A stretch of DNA of 64,000 nt from Streptomyces sp. 1222.5 (GCF_900105245.1 NZ_FNSZ01000001.1:5020001-5084000); one strand, 5' to 3'; shown: positions 25,823-34,493, counted from the first letter of the stretch. Program-made: numbers and translations. Notes: generated from the sequence alone by a model not told the origin.

Positions 25823-25850
25823 TGCCAAGTTAGTGATTGAGTACTAACTT
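25823..25850 (+). promoter_or_regulatory. Promoter and operator of the tetR gene, leaderless transcript
   Basis: A perfect dyad AAGTTAGT-N8-ACTAACTT (25827-25834 and 25843-25850) overlaps a -35 TTGCCA (25823-25828) and -10 TAACTT (25845-25850) with 17-bp spacing. Transcription from it would begin at about the ATG at 25857, which has no Shine-Dalgarno, so the mRNA is probably leaderless. A near-identical dyad precedes the adjacent transporter gene. Confidence 0.8.
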
Positions 25851-25856
25851 AGCGGC

Positions 25857-26426
25857 ATGCCCAGGATGAGCGCAGAGGAGCGACGCGAGAGCGTCATCAG
25901 TGCCGCGACCGCCGAGTTCGCGCGCGGTGGCTACCACGGCACCTCCACCGAGGCGATCGCCCGGCGGGTGGGAGTCTCGCAGCCGTATCTCTTCCGGCTC
26001 TTCTCCGGCAAGAAGGCGATCTTCCTGGCGGCGGCGGAACGCTGCGTGGAGGACACCATCCGGACCTTTGAGGAGGCCTCGGAGGGGTTGCAGGGCGAGG
26101 ACGCCCTGCATGCCATGGCGAACGCGTACACCGAGGTCATCGCGGAGCGGCCCGAGCGGCTGATGATGCAGATGCAGATGTACGTCGCCGTGGCGGCCGC
26201 GGAGCAGGAAGGCGACCGCGAGTTCGGCGAGAGCGTGCGGAACGGCTGGATGCGGCTGTGGGACACCGTGCATCTGGCGCTCGGCGCGGACGTCGACGAG
26301 ACGACCGACTTCCTCGCGTACGGCATGCTCATCAACTGCCTGGTGGGCATGGGCTTCCCGCCCGAGCACCGGGTGTGGGAGGGGCTCTATCCGTCGGCCC
26401 GGGACAAGGGCCGTCTGGAGGCGTGA
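25857..26426 (+). CDS. TetR-family transcriptional regulator
   Basis: The product is 189 aa. The N-terminal helix-turn-helix reads TSTEAIARRVGVSQPYLFRLFSGKKAIFLAA. The helical C-terminal ligand domain is typical (RLMMQMQMYVAVAAAEQEGDRE). Its own promoter is covered by the dyad at 25827-25850, and the downstream MFS gene carries the same dyad. Autoregulation plus repression of the exporter is therefore the simple reading. Confidence 0.92.
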   Translation: MPRMSAEERRESVISAATAEFARGGYHGTSTEAIARRVGVSQPYLFRLFSGKKAIFLAAAERCVEDTIRTFEEASEGLQGEDALHAMANAYTEVIAERPERLMMQMQMYVAVAAAEQEGDREFGESVRNGWMRLWDTVHLALGADVDETTDFLAYGMLINCLVGMGFPPEHRVWEGLYPSARDKGRLEA

Positions 26427-26468
26427 AGGGCGGGCGGAGGGGCGGTGGCGCCTTTTCACGTCCGCAAA

Positions 26469-26490
26469 AGTTAGTCATCAATAACTAACT
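26469..26490 (+). promoter_or_regulatory. TetR operator upstream of the MFS gene
   Basis: The dyad AGTTAGT-N8-ACTAACT (26469-26475 and 26484-26490) has the same arms and spacer length as the operator of the adjacent tetR gene. It lies 22 bp before the MFS start codon. Confidence 0.8.
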
Positions 26491-26512
26491 AGGGATCACT
26501 CCTGGGGGAGAG

Positions 26513-27958
26513 ATGTCACAGCACACCGCACGTCGTGGGGGCGCCGCATGGGCCCTCGTCATCACCAGCGTCGCCGGATTCATGGCAGCCCTCGACAACC
26601 TCGTCGTCACCACCGCCCTCCCCTCCATCCGCGAGGACCTGGGTGGCGCGCTGGACGATCTCGAGTGGACCGTGAGCGCCTACACGCTCACCTTCGCCGT
26701 GCTGCTGATGTTCGGCGCCGCGCTCGGCGACCGTTTCGGGCGCCGGCGCATGTTCACCGTGGGGCTCACCGTCTTCACCGGGGCCTCCGCCGCCGCGGCC
26801 ATGGCCCCGGGCATCGGCTCCCTGATCGCCGCACGCGCGGTCCAGGGCGCCGGCGCGGCCGTCATGATGCCGCTCACCCTGACCCTGCTGACCGCGGCCG
26901 TACCCGCCGCCAGGCGCGGAACCGTCTACGGCATCTGGGGAGCCGTCAACGGACTCGCCATCGCCTCGGGGCCGCTCATCGGCGGCACTCTCACCGAACA
27001 CGCCTCCTGGCACTGGATCTTCTGGCTGAACGTCCCGCTCGGCCTCGTCGCGCTCCCGCTCGCCCGGCTGCGGCTGGCCGAGTCGCACGGCACCGGCGCC
27101 CGGCTCGACGTCCCCGGCACACTGCTCGCCAGCGGCGCGCTCTTCGGGATCGTGTACGGCCTGGTCCGCGGGCCCGCGGACGGCTGGACCGACCCCGTGG
27201 TGCTGACCGCGCTGTCCGCGGGCGGGGCGCTGCTGGCGGGCTTCGTCCTCTACAGCTCGCGCGCGGCCAACCCGATGCTGCCGATGCGGCTGTTCCGGTC
27301 CCGCGCTTTCGCCGGCATCAACGCGGCCAGTCTGCTGATGTTCGTCGGGATGTTCGGGTCGGTCTTCCTGCTCAGCCAGTACATGCAGGGCGTCCTCGGC
27401 AACTCGCCCACCGAGGCCGGTCTCAGGATGCTGCCGTGGACGGGCATGCCGATGCTCGTCGCGCCGATCGCCGGCTTCCTGTCCGACCGCGTCGGCGGCC
27501 GGCCCGTCGTCGCCGCGGGACTGCTGCTCCAGGCCGTCGGCCTCGGCTGGATGGCCCGTGTGGCAACGGCCGACGCCTCCTACGCCGTCCAGCTGCCCGG
27601 GCTGGTCATCAGCGGCGTCGGCATGGCCCTGTACTTCGCGCCGGCCGCCAACCTGGTGATGTCCAGCGTCCGGCCGGAGGAACAGGGCATCGCCTCCGGT
27701 GCGAACAACGCGCTGCGCGAGGTGGGCGGCGCTCTCGGCATCGCGGTCATGTCGTCGATCTTCTCGGCGCAGGGCGGTTACGAGTCCGCGCAGAGCTTCG
27801 TGGACGGCATGCGACCCGCCCTGGTCACCGGCGCCGCCGTGGTCGCGCTCGCCGCGGTCGCCGTGCTGCTGGTCCCGGCCCGCCGGAAGACCGGACCGGC
27901 GGCCACACCCCCGGCCGGGCAGGCGTCCGCACCGGTCCTCGAGTCCACCACCCGCTGA
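26513..27958 (+). CDS. MFS drug transporter, DHA2 (14-TM) family
   Basis: The product is 481 aa with about 14 transmembrane helices. MAALDNLVVTTALPSIREDL is the DHA2 motif D1-type N-terminus, and FGAALGDRFGRRRMF is the MFS loop motif. PSLIAARAVQGAGAAVMMPL-like and GxxxGPxIGG (ASGPLIGGTL) motifs follow. It is a proton-driven exporter of hydrophobic compounds. The ATG follows GGGGGAGAG. Expression is probably relieved when the TetR neighbour binds a ligand, possibly the exported compound. Confidence 0.92.
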   Translation: MSQHTARRGGAAWALVITSVAGFMAALDNLVVTTALPSIREDLGGALDDLEWTVSAYTLTFAVLLMFGAALGDRFGRRRMFTVGLTVFTGASAAAAMAPGIGSLIAARAVQGAGAAVMMPLTLTLLTAAVPAARRGTVYGIWGAVNGLAIASGPLIGGTLTEHASWHWIFWLNVPLGLVALPLARLRLAESHGTGARLDVPGTLLASGALFGIVYGLVRGPADGWTDPVVLTALSAGGALLAGFVLYSSRAANPMLPMRLFRSRAFAGINAASLLMFVGMFGSVFLLSQYMQGVLGNSPTEAGLRMLPWTGMPMLVAPIAGFLSDRVGGRPVVAAGLLLQAVGLGWMARVATADASYAVQLPGLVISGVGMALYFAPAANLVMSSVRPEEQGIASGANNALREVGGALGIAVMSSIFSAQGGYESAQSFVDGMRPALVTGAAVVALAAVAVLLVPARRKTGPAATPPAGQASAPVLESTTR

Positions 27959-27986
27959 CCGGAAAACTCCCCGCAAGGAGCCCGCG

Positions 27987-28370
27987 ATGCCCACGCTTCC
28001 CTGGACCGTGCCGAACACCCCGCCGCGCGACGCCGAGGTCCACGTCTTCGCCTCCCGCTTCGAGACCCACACCCTGTGGGGCGCCCTCCGCTTCCTCGCC
28101 GGCACCCCGGCCGTGTGGCGGCAGATCTCCCGCGCACCCGGCGCCCACGGCGCGTCCCTCAGGGCGCAGCCCCTGCGGAAGGTCTTCTGGACGGTGTCCG
28201 CCTGGGAGTCGGCGGACGCGCTGAAGGCCTTCGCCCACTCCGGCGCCCACCGCCCCACCTCCCGAGGCCTGTCCTCGCAGATGCGGGACGTCGCCTTCGC
28301 CACCTGGCAGACCTCAGCCGACCGGCTGCCGATCGGCTGGGAAGAGGTGGCCCGGAGGCTGGAGAGGTGA
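27987..28370 (+). CDS. Small DUF3291/monooxygenase-like protein
   Basis: The product is 127 aa: MPTLPWTVPNTPPRDAEVHV, later KVFWTVSAWESADALKAFAHSGAHR, with a pattern typical of dimeric alpha/beta-barrel (DUF3291 or antibiotic-monooxygenase-like) proteins. A catalytic role is not evident. It follows the MFS gene by 28 bp with AAGGAG and is likely co-transcribed, so it may act on the exported compound (inference). Confidence 0.75.
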   Translation: MPTLPWTVPNTPPRDAEVHVFASRFETHTLWGALRFLAGTPAVWRQISRAPGAHGASLRAQPLRKVFWTVSAWESADALKAFAHSGAHRPTSRGLSSQMRDVAFATWQTSADRLPIGWEEVARRLER

Positions 28371-28405
28371 CACCGGCCCGCCCCGGCCCCTGGGCGGAAA
28401 ACATC

Positions 28406-28451
28406 CCGCACGCGCGCGTGGCCCCCGGAAAGCGGCCACGCGCGCGTGCGG
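28406..28451 (+). terminator. Long perfect hairpin after the MFS unit
   Basis: An 18-bp perfect stem (28406-28423 with 28434-28451, 10-nt loop) contains the palindrome CACGCGCGCGTG in each arm. It ends the tetR-MFS transcription unit ahead of murB. Confidence 0.8.
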
Positions 28452-28542
28452 CTGTGCGGGGCCTGGGGGAGGAGCCACCGCCGAGCCGCGCGCGTGCCCC
28501 GGCACAGGCGCCCGGGACGCCGGCTCCGGACGAGGCGTCTCG

Positions 28543-28548
28543 TAGTCT
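28543..28548 (+). promoter_or_regulatory. -10 element of murB, leaderless start
   Basis: TAGTCT (28543-28548) lies 7 bp before the GTG at 28556, placing the transcription start at the start codon. No Shine-Dalgarno is present. The -35 is not obvious. Confidence 0.5.
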
Positions 28549-28555
28549 TGGGGCC

Positions 28556-29611
28556 GTGCAGGTACTCCACGACGCCCCCCTTGCCCCGCTGACCACCTTC
28601 CGGCTGGGCGGCCCCGCGACCCGGCTGGTCACCGCCGAGACCGACGCCGAGGTGATCGCCGCCGTCCGCGAGGCCGACGACAGCGGCACCCCGCTGCTGG
28701 TCGTCGGCGGCGGATCGAACCTGGTCATCGGCGACAAGGGCTTCGACGGCACCGCCCTGCGCATCGCCACGCGCGGTGTCGAACTGCGCGGCACCACGCT
28801 GGAACTGGCGGCGGGCGAGGTGTGGACGGACGCCGTCGCCCGCACGGTCGAGGCCGGCCTCGCCGGCATCGAGTGCCTGGCCGGCATTCCGGGCTCGGCG
28901 GGCGCCACGCCGATCCAGAACGTCGGCGCGTACGGCCAGGAGGTCTCCGCCACCATCACCGAGGTGATCGCCTACGACCGGCGGGCCGGCGAGACCGTGA
29001 CGCTGACGAACGAGGAGTGCGTCTTCTCGTACCGGCACAGCCGTTTCAAGGCCGACCCCGAGCGTTACGTCGTCCTGCGCGTCCGCTTCGAGCTGGAGGA
29101 CGCCGGGGGTCTCTCGGCACCCGTCAAGTACGCGGAGGCGGCCCGCGCGCTCGGTGTGGAGCCCGGTGACCGGGTGCCGCTCGCCGACGCCCGGGAGACC
29201 GTCCTGAAGCTGCGCGCCGGCAAGGGGATGGTCCTCGACCCCGAGGACCACGACACCTGGTCGGCCGGGTCCTTCTTCACCAACCCGATCCTCACCGACG
29301 AGCAGTTCGCCGCGTTCCACGCGCGCGTGCGCGAGCGCATGGGCGACGGCGTCGAACCGCCCGCCTACTCCGCGGGGGAGGGCCGCACCAAGACCTCCGC
29401 TGCCTGGCTGATCGACAAGGCCGGCTTCACCAAGGGATACGGCACCGGCCGCGCCCGCATCTCCACCAAGCACACCCTCGCCCTCACCAACCGGGGCGGC
29501 GCCACCACCGAGGACCTGCTGGCCCTGGCTCGCGAGGTGGTCGCCGGGGTCCGCGAGGCCTTCGGCGTCACCCTCGTCAACGAGCCGGTGACGGTGGGCG
29601 TGAGTCTGTAG
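28556..29611 (+). CDS. murB: UDP-N-acetylenolpyruvoylglucosamine reductase (MurB)
   Basis: The product is 351 aa. The FAD-binding domain has VVGGGSNLVIGDKGFDGT and GIPGSAGATPIQNVGAYGQE. The catalytic region SYRHSRFK and the C-terminal TSAAWLIDKAGFTKGYGTGRARIS are characteristic, as is the catalytic Ser in WSAGSFFTNP. It reduces UDP-GlcNAc-enolpyruvate to UDP-MurNAc with NADPH for peptidoglycan synthesis. The GTG at 28556 is the first codon giving family-like sequence (MQVLHDAPLAPLTTFRLGG) and fits a leaderless message. Confidence 0.96.
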   Translation: MQVLHDAPLAPLTTFRLGGPATRLVTAETDAEVIAAVREADDSGTPLLVVGGGSNLVIGDKGFDGTALRIATRGVELRGTTLELAAGEVWTDAVARTVEAGLAGIECLAGIPGSAGATPIQNVGAYGQEVSATITEVIAYDRRAGETVTLTNEECVFSYRHSRFKADPERYVVLRVRFELEDAGGLSAPVKYAEAARALGVEPGDRVPLADARETVLKLRAGKGMVLDPEDHDTWSAGSFFTNPILTDEQFAAFHARVRERMGDGVEPPAYSAGEGRTKTSAAWLIDKAGFTKGYGTGRARISTKHTLALTNRGGATTEDLLALAREVVAGVREAFGVTLVNEPVTVGVSL

Positions 29612-29663
29612 CCGTACCGGCCGGGGCTCACTGGGCCACGCCCACGCCCTGCGCGACGGTCCC

Positions 29664-29688
29664 CTCGTCGTCGATCATCGACGACGAG
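29664..29688. terminator. Terminator between convergent murB and adenosine deaminase genes
   Basis: A 12-bp perfect inverted repeat with a 1-nt centre (29664-29675 and 29677-29688) lies between the two converging stop codons. The central pairs would open to make the loop. Confidence 0.65.
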
Positions 29689-29710
29689 CCGTACCCGCCC
29701 TACGCCCGCT

Positions 29711-30751
29711 TCAGGCGGTCGGGCGAGTCAGCCAGTCGTCCACGCCGGCCAGCAGCCGCGCCCTGACGTCCTCCGGGGCGGCCGAACCCCGCACCGACTG
29801 CCGTGCCAGTTCCGCGAGCTCGGCGTCCGAGAAATCGTGGGAGTGGCGGGCGATCTCGTACTGGGCGGCCAGCCGGGAGCCGAACAGCAGCGGATCGTCG
29901 GCGCCCAGGGCCATCGGCACGCCCGCCTCGAAGAGGGTGCGCAGCGGGACGTCCTCCGGCTTCTCGTACACCCCGAGCGCCACGTTCGAGGCCGGGCACA
30001 CCTCGCAGGTCACGCCCCGGTCGGCCAGCCGCTTCAGCAGCCGCGGGTCCTCCGCCGCGCGCACGCCGTGCCCGATCCGGGAGGCGTTCAGGTCGTCCAG
30101 GCAGTCCCGGACCGAGGCCGGGCCGGTCAGCTCGCCGCCGTGCGGGGCCGACAGCAGACCGCCCTCGCGCGCGATGTGGAAGGCCCGGTCGAAGTCCCGG
30201 GCCATGCCCCGCCGCTCGTCGTTGGAGAGCCCGAAGCCGACCACACCGCGGTCCGCGTAGCGCACCGCCAGCCGGGCCAGGGTGCGCGCGTCCAGCGGAT
30301 GCTTCATACGGTTCGCGGCCACCAGGACGCGCATCCCGAGGCCGGTCTCCCGGGACGTCGTCTCCACCGCGTCCAGGATGATCTCCAGGGCCGGGATCAG
30401 GCCGCCCAGCCGCGGCGCGTACGACGTCGGGTCCACCTGGATCTCCAGCCAGCCCGAGCCGTCCCGCACGTCCTCCTCGGCGGCCTCCCGCACCAGCCGC
30501 CGGATGTCCTCCGGCTCGCGCAGGCAGGAGCGTGCCGCGTCGTACAGCCGCTGGAAGCGGAACCAGCCCCGCTCGTCCGTGGCCCGCAGTTTCGGCGGTT
30601 CCCCGCTGGTCAGTGCTTCCGTCAGGGCGTCGGGCAGGCGTACGCCGTACTTGTCGGCCAGTTCCAGGACGGTCGCCGGCCGCATCGAGCCGGTGAAGTG
30701 CAGGTGCAGATGGGCTTTCGGCAGCTCAGAGAGATCACGTACACGCTCCAT
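29711..30751 (-). CDS. add: Adenosine deaminase
   Basis: The product is 346 aa. The zinc motif KAHLHLHFTGSM, the HGGE segment (SAPHGGELTGP), SRIGHGVRA, CPASNVALG and MALGADDPLLFG follow the order of the adenosine/adenine deaminase family. In classical enzymes the first motif is HVHLDG; here it is HLHFTG. It hydrolyses adenosine to inosine in purine salvage. The start MERVRDLSELPK at 30751 was chosen from the family N-terminus; its ribosome site is weak. Confidence 0.9.
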   Translation of the reverse strand: MERVRDLSELPKAHLHLHFTGSMRPATVLELADKYGVRLPDALTEALTSGEPPKLRATDERGWFRFQRLYDAARSCLREPEDIRRLVREAAEEDVRDGSGWLEIQVDPTSYAPRLGGLIPALEIILDAVETTSRETGLGMRVLVAANRMKHPLDARTLARLAVRYADRGVVGFGLSNDERRGMARDFDRAFHIAREGGLLSAPHGGELTGPASVRDCLDDLNASRIGHGVRAAEDPRLLKRLADRGVTCEVCPASNVALGVYEKPEDVPLRTLFEAGVPMALGADDPLLFGSRLAAQYEIARHSHDFSDAELAELARQSVRGSAAPEDVRARLLAGVDDWLTRPTA

Positions 30752-30824
30752 CCCAGGATCCTGCCGTACACACCCGCCACACCGGTAGCCGTTTCCCCGT
30801 ACGTGGTCTTGCTCGCACACAGGA

Positions 30825-30865
30825 GCGGGCCGCTCCCCGGAGGGAACGGCCCGCACGCGCGCGTG
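30825..30865 (-). terminator. Terminator of the aminotransferase gene with CACGCGCGCGTG
   Basis: A 12-bp stem with one mismatch (30825-30836 with 30843-30854) lies directly beyond the stop of the aminotransferase gene. It is flanked by a further copy of the palindrome CACGCGCGCGTG at 30854-30865. Confidence 0.7.
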
Positions 30866-30876
30866 GCGGCGAGGAA

Positions 30877-32103
30877 CTAGTCCCGCGCCTCCGCCAGCAG
30901 CTTCTGCATCCGGCTCACGCCCTCGACGAGGTCCTCGTCACCGAGCGCGTACGACAGCCGCAGGTAGCCCGGCGTGCCGAAGGCCTCGCCCGGGACGACC
31001 GCGACCTCGGCCTCCTCCAGGATCAGCGCGGCCAGCTCGACCGTGTCCTGCGGGCGCTTGCCGCGGATCTCCTTGCCGAGCAGGCCCTTCACCGACGGGT
31101 AGGCGTAGAACGCGCCCTCGGGCTCCGGGCAGAGCACGCCGTCGATCTCGTTGAGCATGCGGACGACGGTCTTGCGACGCCGGTCGAAGGCCTCGCGCAT
31201 CTCGGCCACGGCCGTCAGGTCGCCGGAGACGGCGGCCACGGCGGCCACCTGGGCGACGTTGGAGACGTTCGAGGTGGCGTGCGACTGGAGGTTGGTCGCG
31301 GCCTTGACCACGTCCTTGGGGCCGATGACCCAGCCGACGCGCCAGCCGGTCATGGCGTACGTCTTCGCCACACCGTTGACCACGATGCACTTGTCGCGCA
31401 GCTCGGGCAGCAGCGCCGGCAGGGACACGGAGACCGCGTCGCCGTAGACCAGGTGCTCGTAGATCTCGTCGGTCAGCACCCACAGGCCGTGCTCGAGGGC
31501 CCAGCGGCCGATCGCCTCGGTCTCGGCCTCGGAGTACACCGCGCCGGTCGGGTTGGACGGGGAGACGAAGAGCACGACCTTCGTCTTCTCCGTGCGCGCC
31601 GCCTCCAGCTGCTCGACGGAGACGCGGTAGCCGGTCGTCTCGTCGGCGACGACCTCGACCGGGACACCGCCGGCGAGACGGATCGACTCCGGGTACGTCG
31701 TCCAGTACGGCGCCGGGACGATGACCTCGTCACCCGGGTCGAGGATCGCGGCGAACGCCTCGTAGATGGCCTGCTTGCCGCCGTTGGTGACCAGGATCTG
31801 GGAGACGTCTGGCTCCCAGCCCGAGTCGCGCAGCGTCTTGGCGGCGATCGCGGACTTCAGCTCGGGCAGACCGCCGGCCGGGGTGTAGCGGTGGTACTTG
31901 GGGTTCTTGCAGGCCTCGACGGCCGCCTCGACGATGTAGTCCGGGGTCGGGAAGTCGGGCTCGCCGGCGCCGAAGCCGATCACCGGACGCCCGGCGGCCT
32001 TGAGGGCCTTGGCCTTGGCGTCCACGGCGAGGGTGGCGGACTCGGAGATCGCGCCGACTCGGGCGGAGACCCGGCGCTCGGTGGGAGGGGTTGCAGCGCT
32101 CAT
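30877..32103 (-). CDS. aspC: Pyridoxal-phosphate aspartate-type aminotransferase
   Basis: The product is 408 aa, a class I aminotransferase. GFGAGEPDFPTPDYI, VTNGGKQAIYEAF, FVSPSNPTGAVYS, LTDEIYEHLVY and the PLP-lysine motif NGVAKTYAMTGWRVGW are all present. It exchanges amino groups between aspartate and 2-oxoglutarate, though related substrates cannot be excluded. MSAATPPTERRVSARVG at 32103 is the likely start; no strong Shine-Dalgarno precedes it. Confidence 0.93.
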   Translation of the reverse strand: MSAATPPTERRVSARVGAISESATLAVDAKAKALKAAGRPVIGFGAGEPDFPTPDYIVEAAVEACKNPKYHRYTPAGGLPELKSAIAAKTLRDSGWEPDVSQILVTNGGKQAIYEAFAAILDPGDEVIVPAPYWTTYPESIRLAGGVPVEVVADETTGYRVSVEQLEAARTEKTKVVLFVSPSNPTGAVYSEAETEAIGRWALEHGLWVLTDEIYEHLVYGDAVSVSLPALLPELRDKCIVVNGVAKTYAMTGWRVGWVIGPKDVVKAATNLQSHATSNVSNVAQVAAVAAVSGDLTAVAEMREAFDRRRKTVVRMLNEIDGVLCPEPEGAFYAYPSVKGLLGKEIRGKRPQDTVELAALILEEAEVAVVPGEAFGTPGYLRLSYALGDEDLVEGVSRMQKLLAEARD

Positions 32104-32249
32104 GGGGCCCATCGTTCCAGACCGGAAATGCCCCCGGCACACTGGTTTCACAGACTGAACAGCAAGGGGTCGAGGCGTGAACAGGGATCCGAATCCGGCC
32201 CCGGGCCTGGACGATCTTCGGCCAGGGGCCCCCGGACGGGCACTTTCTG

Positions 32250-32279
32250 TTCGACGCCGGGCCGCGGACCACGTACACT
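32250..32279 (+). promoter_or_regulatory. Candidate promoter for tRNA-Trp/secE
   Basis: A -35 TTCGAC (32250-32255) and -10 TACACT (32274-32279) are separated by 18 bp, about 85 bp before the mature tRNA. A closer TACGTT at 32347-32352 is an alternative -10. Confidence 0.5.
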
Positions 32280-32365
32280 CACACCTCGTTGGCCTTCAGC
32301 AGCCACCGCCGAAATCGGTGCACACCGAGCACCCGGTCGGATGCGGTACGTTGGGGGACACACAA

Positions 32366-32438
32366 AGGGTCGTAGCTCAATTGGTAGAGCACCGGTCTCC
32401 AAAACCGGCGGTTGGGGGTTCAAGTCCCTCCGGCCCTG
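32366..32438 (+). tRNA. tRNA-Trp (CCA)
   Basis: This is a 73-nt tRNA. The acceptor AGGGTCG (32366-32372) pairs with CGGCCCT (32431-32437), and the discriminator G is at 32438. The anticodon arm CCGGT-CTCCAAA-ACCGG gives anticodon CCA. It stands directly upstream of secE, an arrangement common in bacteria. Confidence 0.96.
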
Positions 32439-32544
32439 CTACACACACCGCCAGGATGTGTGCGCATGTACGTACAGCAATGCACCGCCGTGCGGCTCAG
32501 AAACCGGGCGCGGCACGGCCACGACCCGGGATCAGGTGAGGACT

Positions 32545-32832
32545 ATGACGGACGCCGTGGGCTCCATCGACACGCCTGATGCCCAGGACGAATTGCCCGA
32601 GGCCAAGAAGAAGGCCCGCAAGGGCGGCAAGCGCGCCAAGAAGGGCCCGCTGAAGCGTCTGGCCACCTTCTACCGCCAGGTCATCGCGGAACTCCGCAAG
32701 GTCGTCTGGCCGACGCGCAACCAGCTGACGTCGTACACCACCGTGGTGATCTTCTTCGTCGCCATCATGATCGCCCTGGTGACCGTGATTGACTATGGGC
32801 TCAACCACGCGGCCAAGTACGTCTTCGGCTGA
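32545..32832 (+). CDS. secE: Preprotein translocase subunit SecE
   Basis: The product is 95 aa. A Lys-rich cytoplasmic N-terminus is followed by the amphipathic helix FYRQVIAELRKVVWPTRNQL, whose KVVWPTR is the SecE signature, and a single transmembrane helix. It clamps SecY in the protein-export channel. AGGTGAGGACT precedes the ATG. Confidence 0.96.
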   Translation: MTDAVGSIDTPDAQDELPEAKKKARKGGKRAKKGPLKRLATFYRQVIAELRKVVWPTRNQLTSYTTVVIFFVAIMIALVTVIDYGLNHAAKYVFG

Positions 32833-32844
32833 GCCAAGAGCGAA

Positions 32845-32870
32845 GGGCGCCGTGGTACCGGCGCCCGTTT
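32845..32870 (+). terminator. Terminator or attenuator between secE and nusG
   Basis: A GC hairpin (arms GGGCGCCG at 32845-32852 and CGGCGCCC at 32859-32866) is followed by GTTTTCG. It may separate nusG expression from the tRNA-secE unit. Confidence 0.7.
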
Positions 32871-32912
32871 TCGCATGTTCCACCCCTATGTATCCAGGAA
32901 GAAGCAGCCATC

Positions 32913-33794
32913 GTGTCTGACCCGAACCTGAACGACGACGCCACCGAGCCCGGCGGGCCGGCTGCCGAGACGGTCGACGACGAGCTCGACATCGTCGAGG
33001 GCGCGGACGAGCAGGACGAGTTCGAGGCTGCCGAGGCCGAATCGGGCGAGCCGGCCGAAGAGGCCGCCCTGCATGTCGAGGACGAGGACGGCGAAGCCGC
33101 CGAGGACGACGAGGAAGCCCTCGTCGCCCAGGCCGCCGAGGAGGAGCCGGCCGAGCCGGTCGAGCCCGCCGAGCCGGTCGACCCCATCGCGGCCCTGCGC
33201 GAGGAACTGCGCACCCTGCCCGGCGAGTGGTACGTCATCCACACCTACGCGGGCTACGAGAACCGCGTGAAGACCAACCTCGAGCAGCGTGCCGTCTCGC
33301 TGAACGTCGAGGACTACATCTTCCAGGCCGAGGTGCCGCAGGAAGAGGTCGTCCAGATCAAGAACGGCGACCGCAAGACGATCAAGCAGAACAAGCTGCC
33401 GGGTTACGTCCTGGTCCGCATGGACCTGACCAACGAGTCCTGGGGCGTCGTCCGCAACACCCCGGGTGTCACCGGCTTCGTCGGCAACGCCTACGACCCC
33501 TACCCGCTGACCCTGGACGAGATCGTCAAGATGCTCGCCCCGGAGGCCGAGGAGAAGGCCGCCCGCGAGGCCGCCGAGGCCGAGGGCAAGCCCGCTCCGC
33601 AGCGCAAGGTCGAGGTCCAGGTGCTGGACTTCGAGGTCGGCGACTCGGTCACCGTCACCGACGGCCCGTTCGCCACGCTGCAGGCGACCATCAACGAGAT
33701 CAACCCCGACTCGAAGAAGGTCAAGGGCCTGGTGGAGATCTTCGGCCGCGAGACGCCGGTCGAGCTCTCCTTCGACCAGATCCAGAAGAACTAG
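32913..33794 (+). CDS. nusG: Transcription termination/antitermination protein NusG
   Basis: The product is 293 aa, longer than the ~180 aa of E. coli because of an acidic N-terminal extension (residues 1-~100, Glu/Asp/Ala-rich) typical of Streptomyces. The NGN domain (WYVIHTYAGYENRVKTNLEQ, LPGYVLVRMDLT, TPGVTGFVG) is followed by an Ala/Glu-rich linker and the KOW domain (VGDSVTVTDGPFATLQATI). It binds RNA polymerase and influences pausing, Rho action and coupling to translation. GTG start after AGGAAG. Confidence 0.96.
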   Translation: MSDPNLNDDATEPGGPAAETVDDELDIVEGADEQDEFEAAEAESGEPAEEAALHVEDEDGEAAEDDEEALVAQAAEEEPAEPVEPAEPVDPIAALREELRTLPGEWYVIHTYAGYENRVKTNLEQRAVSLNVEDYIFQAEVPQEEVVQIKNGDRKTIKQNKLPGYVLVRMDLTNESWGVVRNTPGVTGFVGNAYDPYPLTLDEIVKMLAPEAEEKAAREAAEAEGKPAPQRKVEVQVLDFEVGDSVTVTDGPFATLQATINEINPDSKKVKGLVEIFGRETPVELSFDQIQKN

Positions 33795-33815
33795 TTCTTT
33801 CTGGACCTCTTGCTT

Positions 33816-33866
33816 CCGTGCAGGTCAGGCGGGCTGCTTCAGCCTGTCTGACCTGCACGGTTTTTG
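33816..33866 (+). terminator. Strong terminator after nusG
   Basis: A perfect 13-bp stem (33816-33828 with 33848-33860), with further pairing inside the loop, is followed by TTTTT. This is one of the few canonical U-tract terminators in the window. Confidence 0.9.
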
Positions 33867-33962
33867 GCCGCGCATCTATACCCGTTATCGTTGTGCGGTA
33901 TGCCTGCGTCCGGGTGGTCCCTGGATGCCGGCAGGACCCGAATCGAAAGGACCCGGAGAGCT

Positions 33963-34397
33963 ATGCCTCCCAAGAAGAAGAAGGTCACGGGGCTCATCAA
34001 GCTCCAGATCAACGCCGGTGCGGCGAACCCCGCCCCGCCGGTCGGCCCCGCGCTGGGTCAGCACGGCGTCAACATCATGGAGTTCTGCAAGGCCTACAAC
34101 GCCGCGACCGAGTCGCAGCGTGGCTGGGTCATCCCGGTGGAGATCACGGTCTACGAGGACCGCTCCTTCACCTTCGTCACCAAGACGCCGCCGGCCGCGA
34201 AGATGATCCTCAAGGCCGCGGGTGTCGAGAAGGGCTCCGGCGAGCCGCACAAGACCAAGGTCGCCAAGATCACCGAGGCGCAGGTCCGCGAGATCGCCAC
34301 GACCAAGATGCCCGACCTCAACGCGAACGACCTGGACGCCGCGTCGAAGATCATCGCCGGCACCGCCCGTTCCATGGGCATCACGGTCGAGGGCTGA
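33963..34397 (+). CDS. rplK: 50S ribosomal protein L11
   Basis: The product is 144 aa: [37 protein letters not shown] and a C-terminal domain ending SMGITVEG. It forms the GTPase-associated centre with 23S rRNA, where thiostrepton binds. A purine-rich GAAAGGACCCGGAGAGCT precedes the ATG. Confidence 0.97.
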
Positions 34398-34493
34398 CCC
34401 CACCCCCAGTAGTCATGCGGCCATGACCGGCCGCACGTGGCAGGGCCTGCTCGGCCCGTACCACGACTCCTTTCAGAACACACAGGAGCAGTT

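Noticed and set aside
29641..29700. Short minus-strand peptide gene ending VGVAQ between murB and add
   Set aside because: Only about 17 codons from its ATG, and it coincides with the terminator palindrome.
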